From NCBI GenBank assembly GCA_027488905.1, contig JAIYAT010000039.1, forward strand, positions 62,001 to 126,000: 64,000 nucleotides of DNA, written 5' to 3'. A model generated the notes under the pieces. It was not told where the DNA came from. It saw only the letters and a list, made by a program, of their open reading frames with translations, and ran no database searches. The DNA comes from Bacteroidota bacterium (lineage in GTDB: Bacteria; Bacteroidota; Bacteroidia; UKL13-3). The position numbers and the translations under genes were made by a program. Below, piece after piece: positions 1 to 10,014 of the stretch (within the stretch, counting starts at the first letter, position 1; each line of letters opens with the position of its first letter).

Positions 1-2
1 CA

Positions 3-89
3 CCTTTAACCATTACAGAGGATGAAATTAAGTTGGCCTCTAAAATTTTGTTAATGGCTATCGAAAAGGTTTATGGGGTTTCGGTTTGA
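3..89 (+). CDS. 3' end of a truncated CDS (…PLTITEDEIKLASKILLMAIEKVYGVSV*), possibly a class III PLP aminotransferase C-terminus
   Basis: Open frame from the window edge to TGA at 87-89. The tail PLTITEDEI resembles class III aminotransferase C-termini. Too short to be sure. Confidence 0.4.
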   Translation, partial: PLTITEDEIKLASKILLMAIEKVYGVSV

Positions 90-466
90 ACCAAATCCAA
101 TAATCCATTTTCCTCAAAATAGGTAACCACCATTTTCCTCAATCTATTTTCTTGGGAGAGTAAATCTGTATAGGGAGGCTTTTTTAACATTCTATAGTGA
201 GGCCATCCATCAGCATCTGTGTGCTCGTAAGCATAATATCCCTCGTAGCTTAATAGTTTACAGGTGGCTATATGCATTAAATCCATTTTTTCATGTTTGG
301 CAAATTCACGCATTTGGCCAAGTTCCCTTACGCCAATTAAGAATAGTATTCCGTTCATATCAGGCTTTTTGCCAAATTGCTTTTTCAGGTCAAATACAAC
401 CCTATACCATTTAGCCTTGCTAGCATCGTCTAGCACAAAGGGGCTATTTTCTGTTTCTGTGTTCAT
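71..466 (-). CDS. Conserved hypothetical protein, 131 aa
   Basis: ORF with ATG start. Convergent with, and overlapping, the upstream partial CDS. Confidence 0.65.
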   Translation of the reverse strand: MNTETENSPFVLDDASKAKWYRVVFDLKKQFGKKPDMNGILFLIGVRELGQMREFAKHEKMDLMHIATCKLLSYEGYYAYEHTDADGWPHYRMLKKPPYTDLLSQENRLRKMVVTYFEENGLLDLVQTETP

Positions 467-545
467 TTAATAACACAAAGGTAACAAAGCTTTTTGCATC
501 TGGATTGAATTCATCACTCAAAACTTTTCTTTACATTTGAACAGA

Positions 546-1916
546 ATGAAAAAACTATTTTCCCTTTTGCTTGCCTGTATAAGTTTGGGCGCACTAGCTC
601 AATCGGCAAAGGAGCCCAGCATTCTTGCAGGACCCATGAATGGATATTCGGAACATACCGAAGTGCTTGTTTGGGTTCAAACCAAGTGCGCAAAAACTAT
701 TTCCATTGAATATCAACTCAAGGGAACCAAGGGTCCGGGTTTGGTTCAAACCGAAACCAATATAGGTAAAGATTTATGTAGGCCTTTGATTACCAAATTT
801 GTTTTAAGTGGTTTGGAAATGGGCAAGACATATGCATATAACATTTTTTTAGATGGAGAGCGAATAGCTCTGCCTTATTCTACAGAAATTTCAACTAAAG
901 TTTTATGGGAATGGAGAACTCCTCCGCCTAATTTTACCTTTATGTTGGGCTCTTGCCTATATATTAACGATTCTGCTTATGACAGACCCGGAAGGCCTTA
1001 TGGGCAGCAAACAAGCATTTTGAAAAGTATGACAGAAACCCCGTCAGATTTTATGCTTTGGCTTGGTGATAATGTTTATTTAAGAGAGGCTGATTATAGC
1101 AGTAGGAGTGGCATTGAATACCGCTACAGACACACCCGCAGCTTGCCAGAACTTCAGCCTTTATTGGCAAAAAGGAACAACTATGCTATTTGGGATGATC
1201 ATGATTTTGGAGACAATGATGCAAATAAGAATTTTGAATTTAAGGACCTTACCTACTCATTATTCAAAGAGTATTGGGGAAATAAAACTTATGGAGAAGA
1301 AGGAAGAGGTATTTATAGTAATTTTAGGTTTAGTGATGCCGAGTTTTTTTTGTGTGATGACAGATTTTTCAGAGACGAATCTGATATGGATGAGCGCTTT
1401 TTTCCTAAAACACAACTTGGGAGCGTGCAACTTTCTTGGTTAAAAAACAAATTGAAGTACAGCAAAGCCAGTTTTAAATTTGTGGCGATAGGAGGGCAAT
1501 TTATCAATGAAAACACGGATAAAGAATCCTATAATTTTTACAAAAAGGAGAGAGAGGAAATTATAAAATTCATTACCGAGCAAAAGATCTCTGGTGTTGT
1601 TTTTTTGAGTGGAGACAGACACCATACGGAGCTATTAAAAAACGAAAAGGTTACAGAAAGTCTTGGTTATCCTTTGTATGATTTAACCTCTAGTTCTATT
1701 ACTGCGGGTGCTTCAAATGCTGCAACTACACCGGAGAAAGATAATCCCCAAAGAATTCCCGGCACTTTGGTGGCTGAAAACAATTATTGTACAATTGCTA
1801 TTAGTGGTCCAAAAAGAGGAGAAAGAACACTATTAATAACCTGCTTTGATGTAAAAGGACTTGTAAAATGGGGTTATAGCATTAAAGAGGCAGAGCTTAA
1901 AGCATTAAAACCATAA
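546..1916 (+). CDS. PhoD-like alkaline phosphatase / metallophosphatase family protein with signal peptide
   Basis: WLGDNVYLRE, AIWDDHDFGDNDA and SGDRHHTEL motifs are typical of the PhoD family. ATG at 546 preferred over the TTG in the track. Confidence 0.85.
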   Translation: MKKLFSLLLACISLGALAQSAKEPSILAGPMNGYSEHTEVLVWVQTKCAKTISIEYQLKGTKGPGLVQTETNIGKDLCRPLITKFVLSGLEMGKTYAYNIFLDGERIALPYSTEISTKVLWEWRTPPPNFTFMLGSCLYINDSAYDRPGRPYGQQTSILKSMTETPSDFMLWLGDNVYLREADYSSRSGIEYRYRHTRSLPELQPLLAKRNNYAIWDDHDFGDNDANKNFEFKDLTYSLFKEYWGNKTYGEEGRGIYSNFRFSDAEFFLCDDRFFRDESDMDERFFPKTQLGSVQLSWLKNKLKYSKASFKFVAIGGQFINENTDKESYNFYKKEREEIIKFITEQKISGVVFLSGDRHHTELLKNEKVTESLGYPLYDLTSSSITAGASNAATTPEKDNPQRIPGTLVAENNYCTIAISGPKRGERTLLITCFDVKGLVKWGYSIKEAELKALKP

Positions 1917-1918
1917 TT

Positions 1919-2923
1919 ATGGAAAGAAAATCATTCTTAATTCAAGAACAATTTTTAGCTAGGGTAAAAAGTGCTGTTCCAACTAATGTTTCATTTGTAG
2001 ATGAATTAGCAGATTTGCTCAAAATTAGCGCAGATAGTGCTTACCGCAGAATTAGAAGTGAAACCCTATTTAATATTGAGGAGATTTCACTCATATGTAA
2101 GCATTTTAAAGTGTCTTTTGATCCAGAAATTCAACATATGAGCAACAAGGTTACATTTGACTACCTAAAGCTTGATGATAAAAAAGATAATTTTAAGTTA
2201 TGGCTTCATTTTCTTTCTAGTGATATAAAAAAAATTGGTGGGTCTATAAATAATCAAATTTTATTTGGAGCAGACGATGTTCCGGTATGGCATCATTTTT
2301 TTCATCGTGATTTAATTGCATTTAAATTGTTTTACTGGTTAAAGTCGATTTTAAACTCTCCTGATTATGCAGATCATAATTTTGATCCGGCCATGATAGA
2401 CGATGAAATGATTAGTACTGCTTACGAAATGCTGCAGAACTACAATCAAATACACTCCATAGAAATTTGGACTGAAGATACGATTAACAGCAATCTTAAG
2501 CAGATTGAGTACTTTTTTGAAAGTGGATTTTTTAACACAAAGCAAGATGCCTTGCATTTATGTGATTTGTACCTAGAAGAGTTGAATTTAGTGCAGAAAA
2601 AGGCTTCAAGAAGCAGCAAGTTAATTGAGCTAGGAGAAAGTGGGAAGGAAAATTTCAAGCTTTATAAGAGTGAGGTGATGATTGGTAACAATAGCATTCT
2701 TGCCAACATTGGTTCAACCAAAATAGCTTACGTTAGCAATAATACTTTTAATATGATGAGCACAACTAGTGCCGATTTTGTGCATGAAAATGAGCTTTGG
2801 CTAAATAACCTTTTGAGAAAAAGCACTCTAATTAGTGGGGTTGCTGAAAAACAAAGAAATCAGTTTTTCAGAGTTTTACGAGATAAAGTTGAAATCTTAA
2901 GACAGAAAATTATTCTCAATTAA
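1919..2923 (+). CDS. Putative helix-turn-helix (BetR-like) transcriptional regulator
   Basis: N-terminal HTH-like segment FVDELADLLKISADSAYRRIRSETLFNIEEISLICKHF. Starts 3 nt after the previous stop. Confidence 0.6.
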   Translation: MERKSFLIQEQFLARVKSAVPTNVSFVDELADLLKISADSAYRRIRSETLFNIEEISLICKHFKVSFDPEIQHMSNKVTFDYLKLDDKKDNFKLWLHFLSSDIKKIGGSINNQILFGADDVPVWHHFFHRDLIAFKLFYWLKSILNSPDYADHNFDPAMIDDEMISTAYEMLQNYNQIHSIEIWTEDTINSNLKQIEYFFESGFFNTKQDALHLCDLYLEELNLVQKKASRSSKLIELGESGKENFKLYKSEVMIGNNSILANIGSTKIAYVSNNTFNMMSTTSADFVHENELWLNNLLRKSTLISGVAEKQRNQFFRVLRDKVEILRQKIILN

Positions 2924-3850
2924 TTTTTTCCTAGCTTCAATATATGTTTTCACTAACTCGCTTATTATTTCTTGTGCAGTTTCCTTTTTATTAATTAACG
3001 AACTTACAGCACCCATTTCTAATTCTCCTTGAGCTAAATCTCCTTCAAATACTCCTTTTTTGGAGCGTCCTCTACCCATAAAAGTTCTTAATTCTTCGCT
3101 TGAAACGCCTTTACTTATCATCGCATCCAACTGAAAATACAGCTCATTTTTAAACATTCTTACTGGTGTAAGTTGTTTTAAGGTAAGTTGTGTTTCCCCT
3201 TCTATTGCTTTTATTATGGCTTCTTTATAATTTGTGTGTGCTGATGACTCTACACATGCAGCAAACCTTGTCCCGATTTGAATACTACTTGCACCTAAGG
3301 CCTCGGCAGCTAACCAACTTCTTCCATCATACATGCCTCCAGCAGCAATAATAGGTAATTGACTAATTCTTGCTATTTGAGGAATCAAGCAAAAGCTTGA
3401 AGTTTCTTCTTTGCCATTGTGACCACCGGCCTCGAATCCTTCTGCTACCAAAGCATCTACTCCTGCTTCAGCAGCTTTTAATGCAAATTTAGAGTTTGCT
3501 ATTACATGCACCACCTTACATCCATTTTCTTTTAATTTTTTTGTGTAAAGTGCTGGATTTCCAGCTGAAGTAAACACAATGGGTACATTATGTTTGAGCA
3601 GAATTTCAATATGAGCTTCAGCATGTGGGTAAAGCAATGGAATATTCACCCCAAATGGTTTGTTGGTTGCTTCTTTGCATTTTAAGATATGAGTTTCTAG
3701 TAGTTCTGGAGTCATACTGCCAGAGCCCAACAGCCCTAAACCGCCGGCATTACTAACTGCTGAGGCAAGTTTCCAACCACTGCACCAAACCATCCCACCT
3801 TGAATGATTGGGTATTTTATTTGGAATAAGCGTGTAACTAAGTTGTTCAT
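2897..3850 (-). CDS. Nitronate monooxygenase / FabK-like flavoprotein
   Basis: YPIIQGGMVWCSGWKLASAVSNAGGLGLLGSG and EGFEAGGHNG…IIAAGGM…ALGASSIQIGTRF motifs. Confidence 0.88.
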   Translation of the reverse strand: MNNLVTRLFQIKYPIIQGGMVWCSGWKLASAVSNAGGLGLLGSGSMTPELLETHILKCKEATNKPFGVNIPLLYPHAEAHIEILLKHNVPIVFTSAGNPALYTKKLKENGCKVVHVIANSKFALKAAEAGVDALVAEGFEAGGHNGKEETSSFCLIPQIARISQLPIIAAGGMYDGRSWLAAEALGASSIQIGTRFAACVESSAHTNYKEAIIKAIEGETQLTLKQLTPVRMFKNELYFQLDAMISKGVSSEELRTFMGRGRSKKGVFEGDLAQGELEMGAVSSLINKKETAQEIISELVKTYIEARKKLIENNFLS

Positions 3851-3992
3851 AGTTCTTCAAATAAATAAAATTTGCTGAAAAATTCAATTTGTTCGCTCTA
3901 ATTCAAATCCACCTTCCCTAACTATTTTTTGTTTATTTGGTAACTATTTGGGAATGTTAGTATTGGAAATTTGAATAATAATAAAAACAGTT

Positions 3993-4262
3993 ATGGAAAA
4001 TAAAATTGAATTTGAGGTTGGTGAAACAGTTCGTCTAAAATCTGGAGGCCCTTTGTTAACAGTTTCAAAATTGTTAGAAAATGAGCATGTTGCTTGTGTT
4101 TGGTTTAACAGCTTGGATGATGTTTGCGTTCACGAATTTGATGCTGCTTTACTTTTCCCTGATGATGATGAGGATTGGTTTGAAGTTGAAGATTACGAAG
4201 AAGGCGATGAAGATGAAGACTTTGAAGACGAAGATTTAGAAGAAGAAGAGGAAAAGGCTTAG
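3993..4262 (+). CDS. YodC/DUF2158-like small protein with a highly acidic C-terminal tail
   Basis: VGETVRLKSGGPLLTVSKL…VWFN core, followed by a D/E-rich tail. Confidence 0.7.
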   Translation: MENKIEFEVGETVRLKSGGPLLTVSKLLENEHVACVWFNSLDDVCVHEFDAALLFPDDDEDWFEVEDYEEGDEDEDFEDEDLEEEEEKA

Positions 4263-4264
4263 AA

Positions 4265-5257
4265 TTAACCAAAGTTTATTTCTGTACTGTCGCCAATATT
4301 TAGGCTTTGACTCATCCCTTTAAGCAAAGCATCATTCCCTATTAGAGAACGATGAAGGATGGCAAATTCTATTTGTGCAAATGGCCCTATTATTGATTCT
4401 TTAATTGTTGCGTAATTTAAGATTGCGTTTTCTCCAATACTTACATTTGGTCCAATAATGCTGTTACTTATTTTACATCCTTCCCCAATAAAAACTGGCG
4501 GAATAATAATTGTGTTTTCAAAGTTATGTATTGGGGCTGTTTGGCTTAGTTTTTTGAGCAATAGAGAATTAGTTTCTAAGAGCACTTCTTTTTTGCCGCA
4601 ATCAAACCAATTGTCCACCATAAAATGATTAAAGTTTAATCCCTGATTAATCATCTCCATAATGGCATCGGTAAGGGTAAACTCGCCATAGGTTTTAAGT
4701 TTTTTGGCTAAATTTGAATCCAAGGCATCCAATAATTGTTGGCTATCTTTAATCTTAAATGCGCCCACCATAGCATAGTTGCTTTTAGGGATAGATGGCT
4801 TTTCTACTACCTTCAGAATATTTCCAACTTTATCTATTTCTGCAACTCCAAAAAATCTTGGGTCTTCTACTTTTTTGAGACCAATCCAATTGCCTTCCAT
4901 TTTTACAATTGATTTGAGGTCTGCATCTATAATTGTATCTCCAAAAATTATGAGTAATTCTTCTTTAGGTAAAACTAAGTTTTTTGCCAGCCAAATTGCA
5001 TGCCCAACGCCTTTGCCTGAGGTTTGAATTACAAATTGGGCATTGATATTGGGATAGTGTTGCTGAATATATTGTTCTATTTTGTCGCCTAAATAACCAA
5101 TGATAAAAACAAAATCATTGATACCTGCCTCTATCAAATACTCGGTGATGTGCGCTAAAATTGGTTTTCCAGCAATTGGAATGAGGGCTTTAGGTTGCGT
5201 ATGTGTGTGTGGTCTAAGGCGTGTTCCAATGCCAGCAACAGGAATTATGGCTTTCAT
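4265..5257 (-). CDS. Sugar-1-phosphate nucleotidyltransferase (RmlA/GalU-like)
   Basis: MKAIIPVAGIGTRLRPHTHTQPKALIPIAGKPI signature plus C-terminal left-handed beta-helix repeats. Start moved to 5257 (MKAIIP). Confidence 0.88.
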   Translation of the reverse strand: MKAIIPVAGIGTRLRPHTHTQPKALIPIAGKPILAHITEYLIEAGINDFVFIIGYLGDKIEQYIQQHYPNINAQFVIQTSGKGVGHAIWLAKNLVLPKEELLIIFGDTIIDADLKSIVKMEGNWIGLKKVEDPRFFGVAEIDKVGNILKVVEKPSIPKSNYAMVGAFKIKDSQQLLDALDSNLAKKLKTYGEFTLTDAIMEMINQGLNFNHFMVDNWFDCGKKEVLLETNSLLLKKLSQTAPIHNFENTIIIPPVFIGEGCKISNSIIGPNVSIGENAILNYATIKESIIGPFAQIEFAILHRSLIGNDALLKGMSQSLNIGDSTEINFG

Positions 5258-5367
5258 TTTTTTAAGTCTCTTGAAATAGTTAAGTAGATAATCTGTAAAC
5301 AAAAATAAACTTTTTCCATAGTATGACTCAAAATACTATTTTGCAGGTCAACAAAACGTTTCAATTT

Positions 5368-6639
5368 ATGAATAGAGATAAGGTAATTTTCGACCTCATT
5401 CAAGAGGAGCAAAACCGCCAAGAACATGGCATTGAGCTTATTGCATCAGAGAACTTTGTTAGTCTTCAAGTAATGGAAGCAGCAGGCTCTGTATTAACAA
5501 ATAAATATGCTGAAGGATTACCTGGAAAACGTTACTATGGTGGATGCGAAGTAGTTGATAAGGTTGAAAACATTGCCATTGATAGGTTAAAACAACTTTT
5601 TGGAGCAGTGTGGGCAAATGTTCAACCGCACAGTGGCGCTCAAGCAAATGCTGCTGTAATGTTAGCTTGCCTAAATCCTGGAGATAAGATTTTGGGTTTT
5701 GATTTATCGCATGGTGGACATTTAACTCACGGCTCTCCTGTAAATTTCTCTGGAAAACTATATAAACCTTCTTTTTATGGCGTAGAAAGAGAAACAGGTT
5801 TAATAAATTGGAATAAGGTGGCTGAAATTGCAAAAGTTGAGCAGCCAAAAATGATAATATGCGGCGCTTCTGCCTACAGCAGAGATTGGGATTATGCTCG
5901 CTTAAGGAAAATTGCGGATGAAGTTGGCGCATTATTATTAGCAGATATTTCGCACCCAGCAGGTTTAATTGCTGGCAAGTTATTAAATGACCCAATGCCA
6001 CATTGCCATATCGTAACTTCTACTACCCATAAAACTTTGCGCGGGCCAAGAGGCGGAATTATAATGATGGGAAAAGATTTTGAAAATCCTTGGGGTCAAA
6101 CCACACCAAAGGGTGAGGTTAAAATGATGAGCGCCATTTTGGATGCTGCTGTTTTTCCTGGTACACAAGGTGGCCCTCTTGAGCATGTTATAGCAGCTAA
6201 AGCTGTAGCATTTGGTGAAGCCCTTTCTCCTGAGTACCAAACTTATATTAAACAAGTGAGAAGCAATGCCCAGGCAATGGCTGCTGCGTTTATGAATTTG
6301 GGTTACCAAATTATCAGTGGTGGAACAGATAACCATTTGATGCTAATTGATTTAAGAAACAAAGGCATAAGCGGAAAGGCTGCCGAGAATGTTTTGATTA
6401 AAGCAGATATTACTATTAACAAGAATATGGTTCCTTTCGACGATAAATCACCATTTGTTACATCAGGTATTAGAATAGGAACTCCTGCTATTACTTCTCG
6501 TGGCTTAAAAGAAGAACACATGGCAACTATTGTTGGGTTTATAGACCAAGTACTAATGAATGCCGATAATGAAGCTTTAATAGGAAATGTTAGAAAGGAG
6601 GTAAATGCTATGATGCAAGCATTTCCGCTTTATAGATAG
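5368..6639 (+). CDS. glyA: Serine hydroxymethyltransferase
   Basis: [44 protein letters not shown] at 5368 preferred. Confidence 0.97.
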   Translation: MNRDKVIFDLIQEEQNRQEHGIELIASENFVSLQVMEAAGSVLTNKYAEGLPGKRYYGGCEVVDKVENIAIDRLKQLFGAVWANVQPHSGAQANAAVMLACLNPGDKILGFDLSHGGHLTHGSPVNFSGKLYKPSFYGVERETGLINWNKVAEIAKVEQPKMIICGASAYSRDWDYARLRKIADEVGALLLADISHPAGLIAGKLLNDPMPHCHIVTSTTHKTLRGPRGGIIMMGKDFENPWGQTTPKGEVKMMSAILDAAVFPGTQGGPLEHVIAAKAVAFGEALSPEYQTYIKQVRSNAQAMAAAFMNLGYQIISGGTDNHLMLIDLRNKGISGKAAENVLIKADITINKNMVPFDDKSPFVTSGIRIGTPAITSRGLKEEHMATIVGFIDQVLMNADNEALIGNVRKEVNAMMQAFPLYR

Positions 6640-6656
6640 TCTAATAATACTTTTTT

Positions 6657-6692
6657 AAATGGTTTGAACCTAAACTTAGGTTCAAACCATTT
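6657..6692. terminator. Bidirectional terminator-like perfect inverted repeat built from two copies of GGTTTGAACC
   Basis: AAATGGTTTGAACCTAA-AC-TTAGGTTCAAACCATTT: 17-bp perfect arms between convergent glyA and pulA, flanked by T-rich and A-rich sequence. Confidence 0.8.
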
Positions 6693-6697
6693 TTAGT

Positions 6698-9439
6698 TTA
6701 ATTTCTTATCCAAATTTGCATGCTCAATGGGGATATTTTAAAAGTTCTTTTGCCACCATTTATTTGCTCGTAATATTTCCCAAAACCTGCATCTAATGCT
6801 ATAGCGTTTTCATTCCCAACTTGCTTCCAAATGCCTGCTGGCAAGTTGATTAAGAATTCTTGGTGTTCTGCTCCAGTATTTAACAAAACCAGTATTTTTT
6901 CTTCAATCATATAGCCAAGGGCAGACTCATCTTTTGGTTCAAAAAACTCAAAATTTTTGCTTGTTAAAGTTGCAGAATTTTCCTCCTTGAATTGATAAGT
7001 TGTCAAAGGAAGAAGGTGTCTTTTTCTTAATTCTATGAGCGCACTCCAATAGTTGAGCATGTTGTAGTAATTGGTAATTTTTTTTTCGTATTGATCCAAT
7101 CCAATATTTTCCCAAACAAACTGATTAGCGCTTCGCATGTTATATGTATCGCGCTTACCATGAAAGTAAATTTTGCCGCTAGGGATTTCCTTTACAACCT
7201 CCATCAATGGCGCCATTCCTTTGCTGCGCATCATTTCTGAGCCCCCGTGCATTACCAAAGGTCCAGGTGTAGTAAAAAGTAAAATGGCAGCGATTTTATA
7301 ATTAACCTCATCTACCCCAAAACGGCCATCAAAATTATAGGTGGCAAATTGGTCTGCTAAGGCAAAATTATCATGAATGTCTAAGTAGTTGATTGCACTA
7401 TTGATGTTCTTTTGAGTAGGGAAGGAACAAGTAAGTGCTCTTTTTACATCGTTACGCAAGGAACTATTTCCACCTGCCCAACCTCTGTCTTTTTCTTTGC
7501 TGTTTAATTCAAAAACTGGTCCTTTATAAGTGTTTCTGGTATCATCATTAAAATAGCAAATGGGCGCATCTTCTTTGTACCAATGCCATTCTGGATTTTT
7601 ATTGTAAGCTGGGTCGTTGCTGTCAATCCAAGGTTCACCATAAATAATAATATCTTTTGGTAGGGCTTCTTTTAACTTAATTAAGGTCTGCTTGTCAGTT
7701 TGGCCAGCCAAATCAATTCTAAAACCATCTACCCCAAATTCTTCAATAAAATGTTTGCATTGGTCAATCATCCAACGTTGCACCATATATCTATTTTCGC
7801 TTTTGGTTTCATTACCATATTCGCCAATGTGTTCAAGGTTTTTGGTTCGGTAATAATATTGTTTGTCGAATGCGTTAAAATGAAACAGATACTCTCTACC
7901 ATCCATGTTTTCTGCGGTATGGTTAAATACAAAATCTACTATAACGGCAATTCCTTTTTTATGAAATGCTGCTACTAAGTCTCTAAATTGCTCTCTTTCC
8001 TGACCTGCTTCTGTTCCCTTTTTTCTGTACCGTGTTTCAATGGCAAAACTATGGGAGGTTCTATAGCCCCAATCGTAATTTTCTGTTGCAATTCCTTGCT
8101 CTATCATATATGGGTCGTTTTTAAAAGCGGCCTCCCATTCGTCTTTTGGCCAATGCAACATTTCTTGCACAGGCATTAGATGCACAGTGTTTATTCCAAG
8201 GTTTACTAAATAATCAAAACCAATGGATTTACCTTTTTTATTCTTGAGTTTTGAAATACCCATTGCAGCAATTGTGCCCTTTAAATCATTCGATACAGGC
8301 AGTAAATCTGTGAAGTCTTGCACATGCACCTCATACGCCATCACCGATTCCATTACTGGTCGGCCTTTTGGCAATGGAATTGGTGCAGAAGTTTTATAAG
8401 CAACTCTGCATTTTCCAAAACTATCATCACTTACACGAGCGTATGGGTCGCTTACATGAACTGGGTGCGTTTCAAAAAAGAAGTTTCCTGGGTCAGGGAA
8501 ACCATGCACAGTATAATCATACCAAACCCCCGATAAGTCACTTTGAATACTTGTTTCCCAAACGCCTTGCTTATCTATATTTAGGTTTATGACAGTATCA
8601 GCTTTAGTTTGGCTAGAAGTTTTATAAAGGTATAACTTAACGGCTGTGGCTCTTGGCGCAAATACCCTAAAGCTGGTCTCGGTTTTAAGTAAATTAACGT
8701 TGGCGCCTAATTCTTTATCACTTTTTAGTTCTTTGAACCAACCGTCAAAACTCACCAATTCTTTTAGGTTCAAACCGTTATGAATTAAGTAATAAACGCG
8801 TCTCTTATCAAAGTTTTTGGTGATTTTTAGAATAAGCAGAGCTTTTCCAATGACTTCCCCATTTAAGTTTTTTTGCTTGGGTGAGGGAGTAAAACTATAG
8901 TAAACCTTATCTATTAAAACAGGTGAATTTTTTGCGTTAACCAGGCTTAGATTATTTAGAAAGGGGCCATCTGCCTCGGCCTCAGTAATTCCTGTAATAT
9001 TCGCTTCAATGGTGCTATCATTTAAAATGGTTGCTTGAAGTGAAAGCGGTTCAAACCCCTTTAGAAACAAAAGGTTGCCGCCTTCAATATTTTCTGCATT
9101 TTTGGGTGGGTCGAGCCATTTTCCCTCATGGGTTCTAAATTTAAAAGCTTGTGAAGGTTTCACTCTATCAAAATTTTTATTGTTTAACCATAATATCCAC
9201 CTCCCATTTCCTGTTGGTTTTAATTGCCAGTTTGCATCTTTTAGGTCTTGGCTCCAATTCCTGAAAGCCCCAGTAACCAAAAAGTAGTCAGCTGTTATGC
9301 CATATACTTTTTCATCAAATAAAAATGCGAGGCTATCACCCTTTTGGAAATAACCATTTTTAAAATCAGTATCGGTTTGACCCAATACTAATTGTAAAAT
9401 GAAACTGTTGCAAAACAGAAGTAGAAGAAGTTTTCTCAT
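6698..9439 (-). CDS. pulA: Type I pullulanase (GH13), secreted
   Basis: YNWGY-like ENYDWGY, VIVDFVFNHTAE, GVDGFRIDLAG, IYGEPW, NYLDIHDN motifs. Signal peptide. Confidence 0.93.
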   Translation of the reverse strand: MRKLLLLLFCNSFILQLVLGQTDTDFKNGYFQKGDSLAFLFDEKVYGITADYFLVTGAFRNWSQDLKDANWQLKPTGNGRWILWLNNKNFDRVKPSQAFKFRTHEGKWLDPPKNAENIEGGNLLFLKGFEPLSLQATILNDSTIEANITGITEAEADGPFLNNLSLVNAKNSPVLIDKVYYSFTPSPKQKNLNGEVIGKALLILKITKNFDKRRVYYLIHNGLNLKELVSFDGWFKELKSDKELGANVNLLKTETSFRVFAPRATAVKLYLYKTSSQTKADTVINLNIDKQGVWETSIQSDLSGVWYDYTVHGFPDPGNFFFETHPVHVSDPYARVSDDSFGKCRVAYKTSAPIPLPKGRPVMESVMAYEVHVQDFTDLLPVSNDLKGTIAAMGISKLKNKKGKSIGFDYLVNLGINTVHLMPVQEMLHWPKDEWEAAFKNDPYMIEQGIATENYDWGYRTSHSFAIETRYRKKGTEAGQEREQFRDLVAAFHKKGIAVIVDFVFNHTAENMDGREYLFHFNAFDKQYYYRTKNLEHIGEYGNETKSENRYMVQRWMIDQCKHFIEEFGVDGFRIDLAGQTDKQTLIKLKEALPKDIIIYGEPWIDSNDPAYNKNPEWHWYKEDAPICYFNDDTRNTYKGPVFELNSKEKDRGWAGGNSSLRNDVKRALTCSFPTQKNINSAINYLDIHDNFALADQFATYNFDGRFGVDEVNYKIAAILLFTTPGPLVMHGGSEMMRSKGMAPLMEVVKEIPSGKIYFHGKRDTYNMRSANQFVWENIGLDQYEKKITNYYNMLNYWSALIELRKRHLLPLTTYQFKEENSATLTSKNFEFFEPKDESALGYMIEEKILVLLNTGAEHQEFLINLPAGIWKQVGNENAIALDAGFGKYYEQINGGKRTFKISPLSMQIWIRN

Positions 9440-9552
9440 GAAGCGAAAATCGGATATTTAACGAAAAGATGCTTGTTTACTTTTTTGGCATTTGGTTTGG
9501 TCAATTACAAGCATTGATTCTTGATTAATCAAAGTATAATATAGATAAAGAT

Positions 9553-10011
9553 ATGATTGTTAGCAATTCAACCAAGGATACTAGTAGTAGCCATAAACTT
9601 CAAAACGGTATTTTGAATCCATTTTGGGAAATAAAGATTGTATTGGTTGAAACCAATGGCTCAGTAATTAGAATGGTTGAAAAAATCTTGGAAAATACCA
9701 AAGTCCTACATTTTTTAAGGAGAGTAGATAATACCCATGATTTGCATTTTGAGTTGGTTTATAACAAGCCTGATCTGATTTTAACTGGCAGAACAATGGA
9801 AGAATTTTCTGCTTTAGACGTTTTGAATCTTACTAAAGAATATGCTTTAGGTTTGCCAGTAATTGTGTTAGCTCCAGATTATAACGAAGAAACAAACTTT
9901 GAATTGATTGACAATGGTGCTTATGATATTATTTTTCACCAAGAAATAAAAAGGCTACCCAATGAGGTAACCTTTTTAAGTGAAGCATATAAAAGACGAA
10001 AAAGAGCTTAA
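9553..10011 (+). CDS. Degenerate response-regulator receiver-like protein
   Basis: Receiver-like order IKIVLVETNGSV…KPDLILTGRTMEEF…LPVIVLAPDYNEETNFELIDNGAYDII. Canonical Asp residues are replaced. Confidence 0.65.
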   Translation: MIVSNSTKDTSSSHKLQNGILNPFWEIKIVLVETNGSVIRMVEKILENTKVLHFLRRVDNTHDLHFELVYNKPDLILTGRTMEEFSALDVLNLTKEYALGLPVIVLAPDYNEETNFELIDNGAYDIIFHQEIKRLPNEVTFLSEAYKRRKRA

Positions 10012-10014
10012 GGC

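Noticed and set aside
264-470. 68-aa + strand ORF
   Set aside because: Antisense to the 131-aa gene, with no independent support.
5459-6001. 180-aa antisense ORF inside glyA
   Set aside because: Fully antisense to a highly conserved gene, with low-complexity Leu/Gln-rich composition typical of shadow ORFs.
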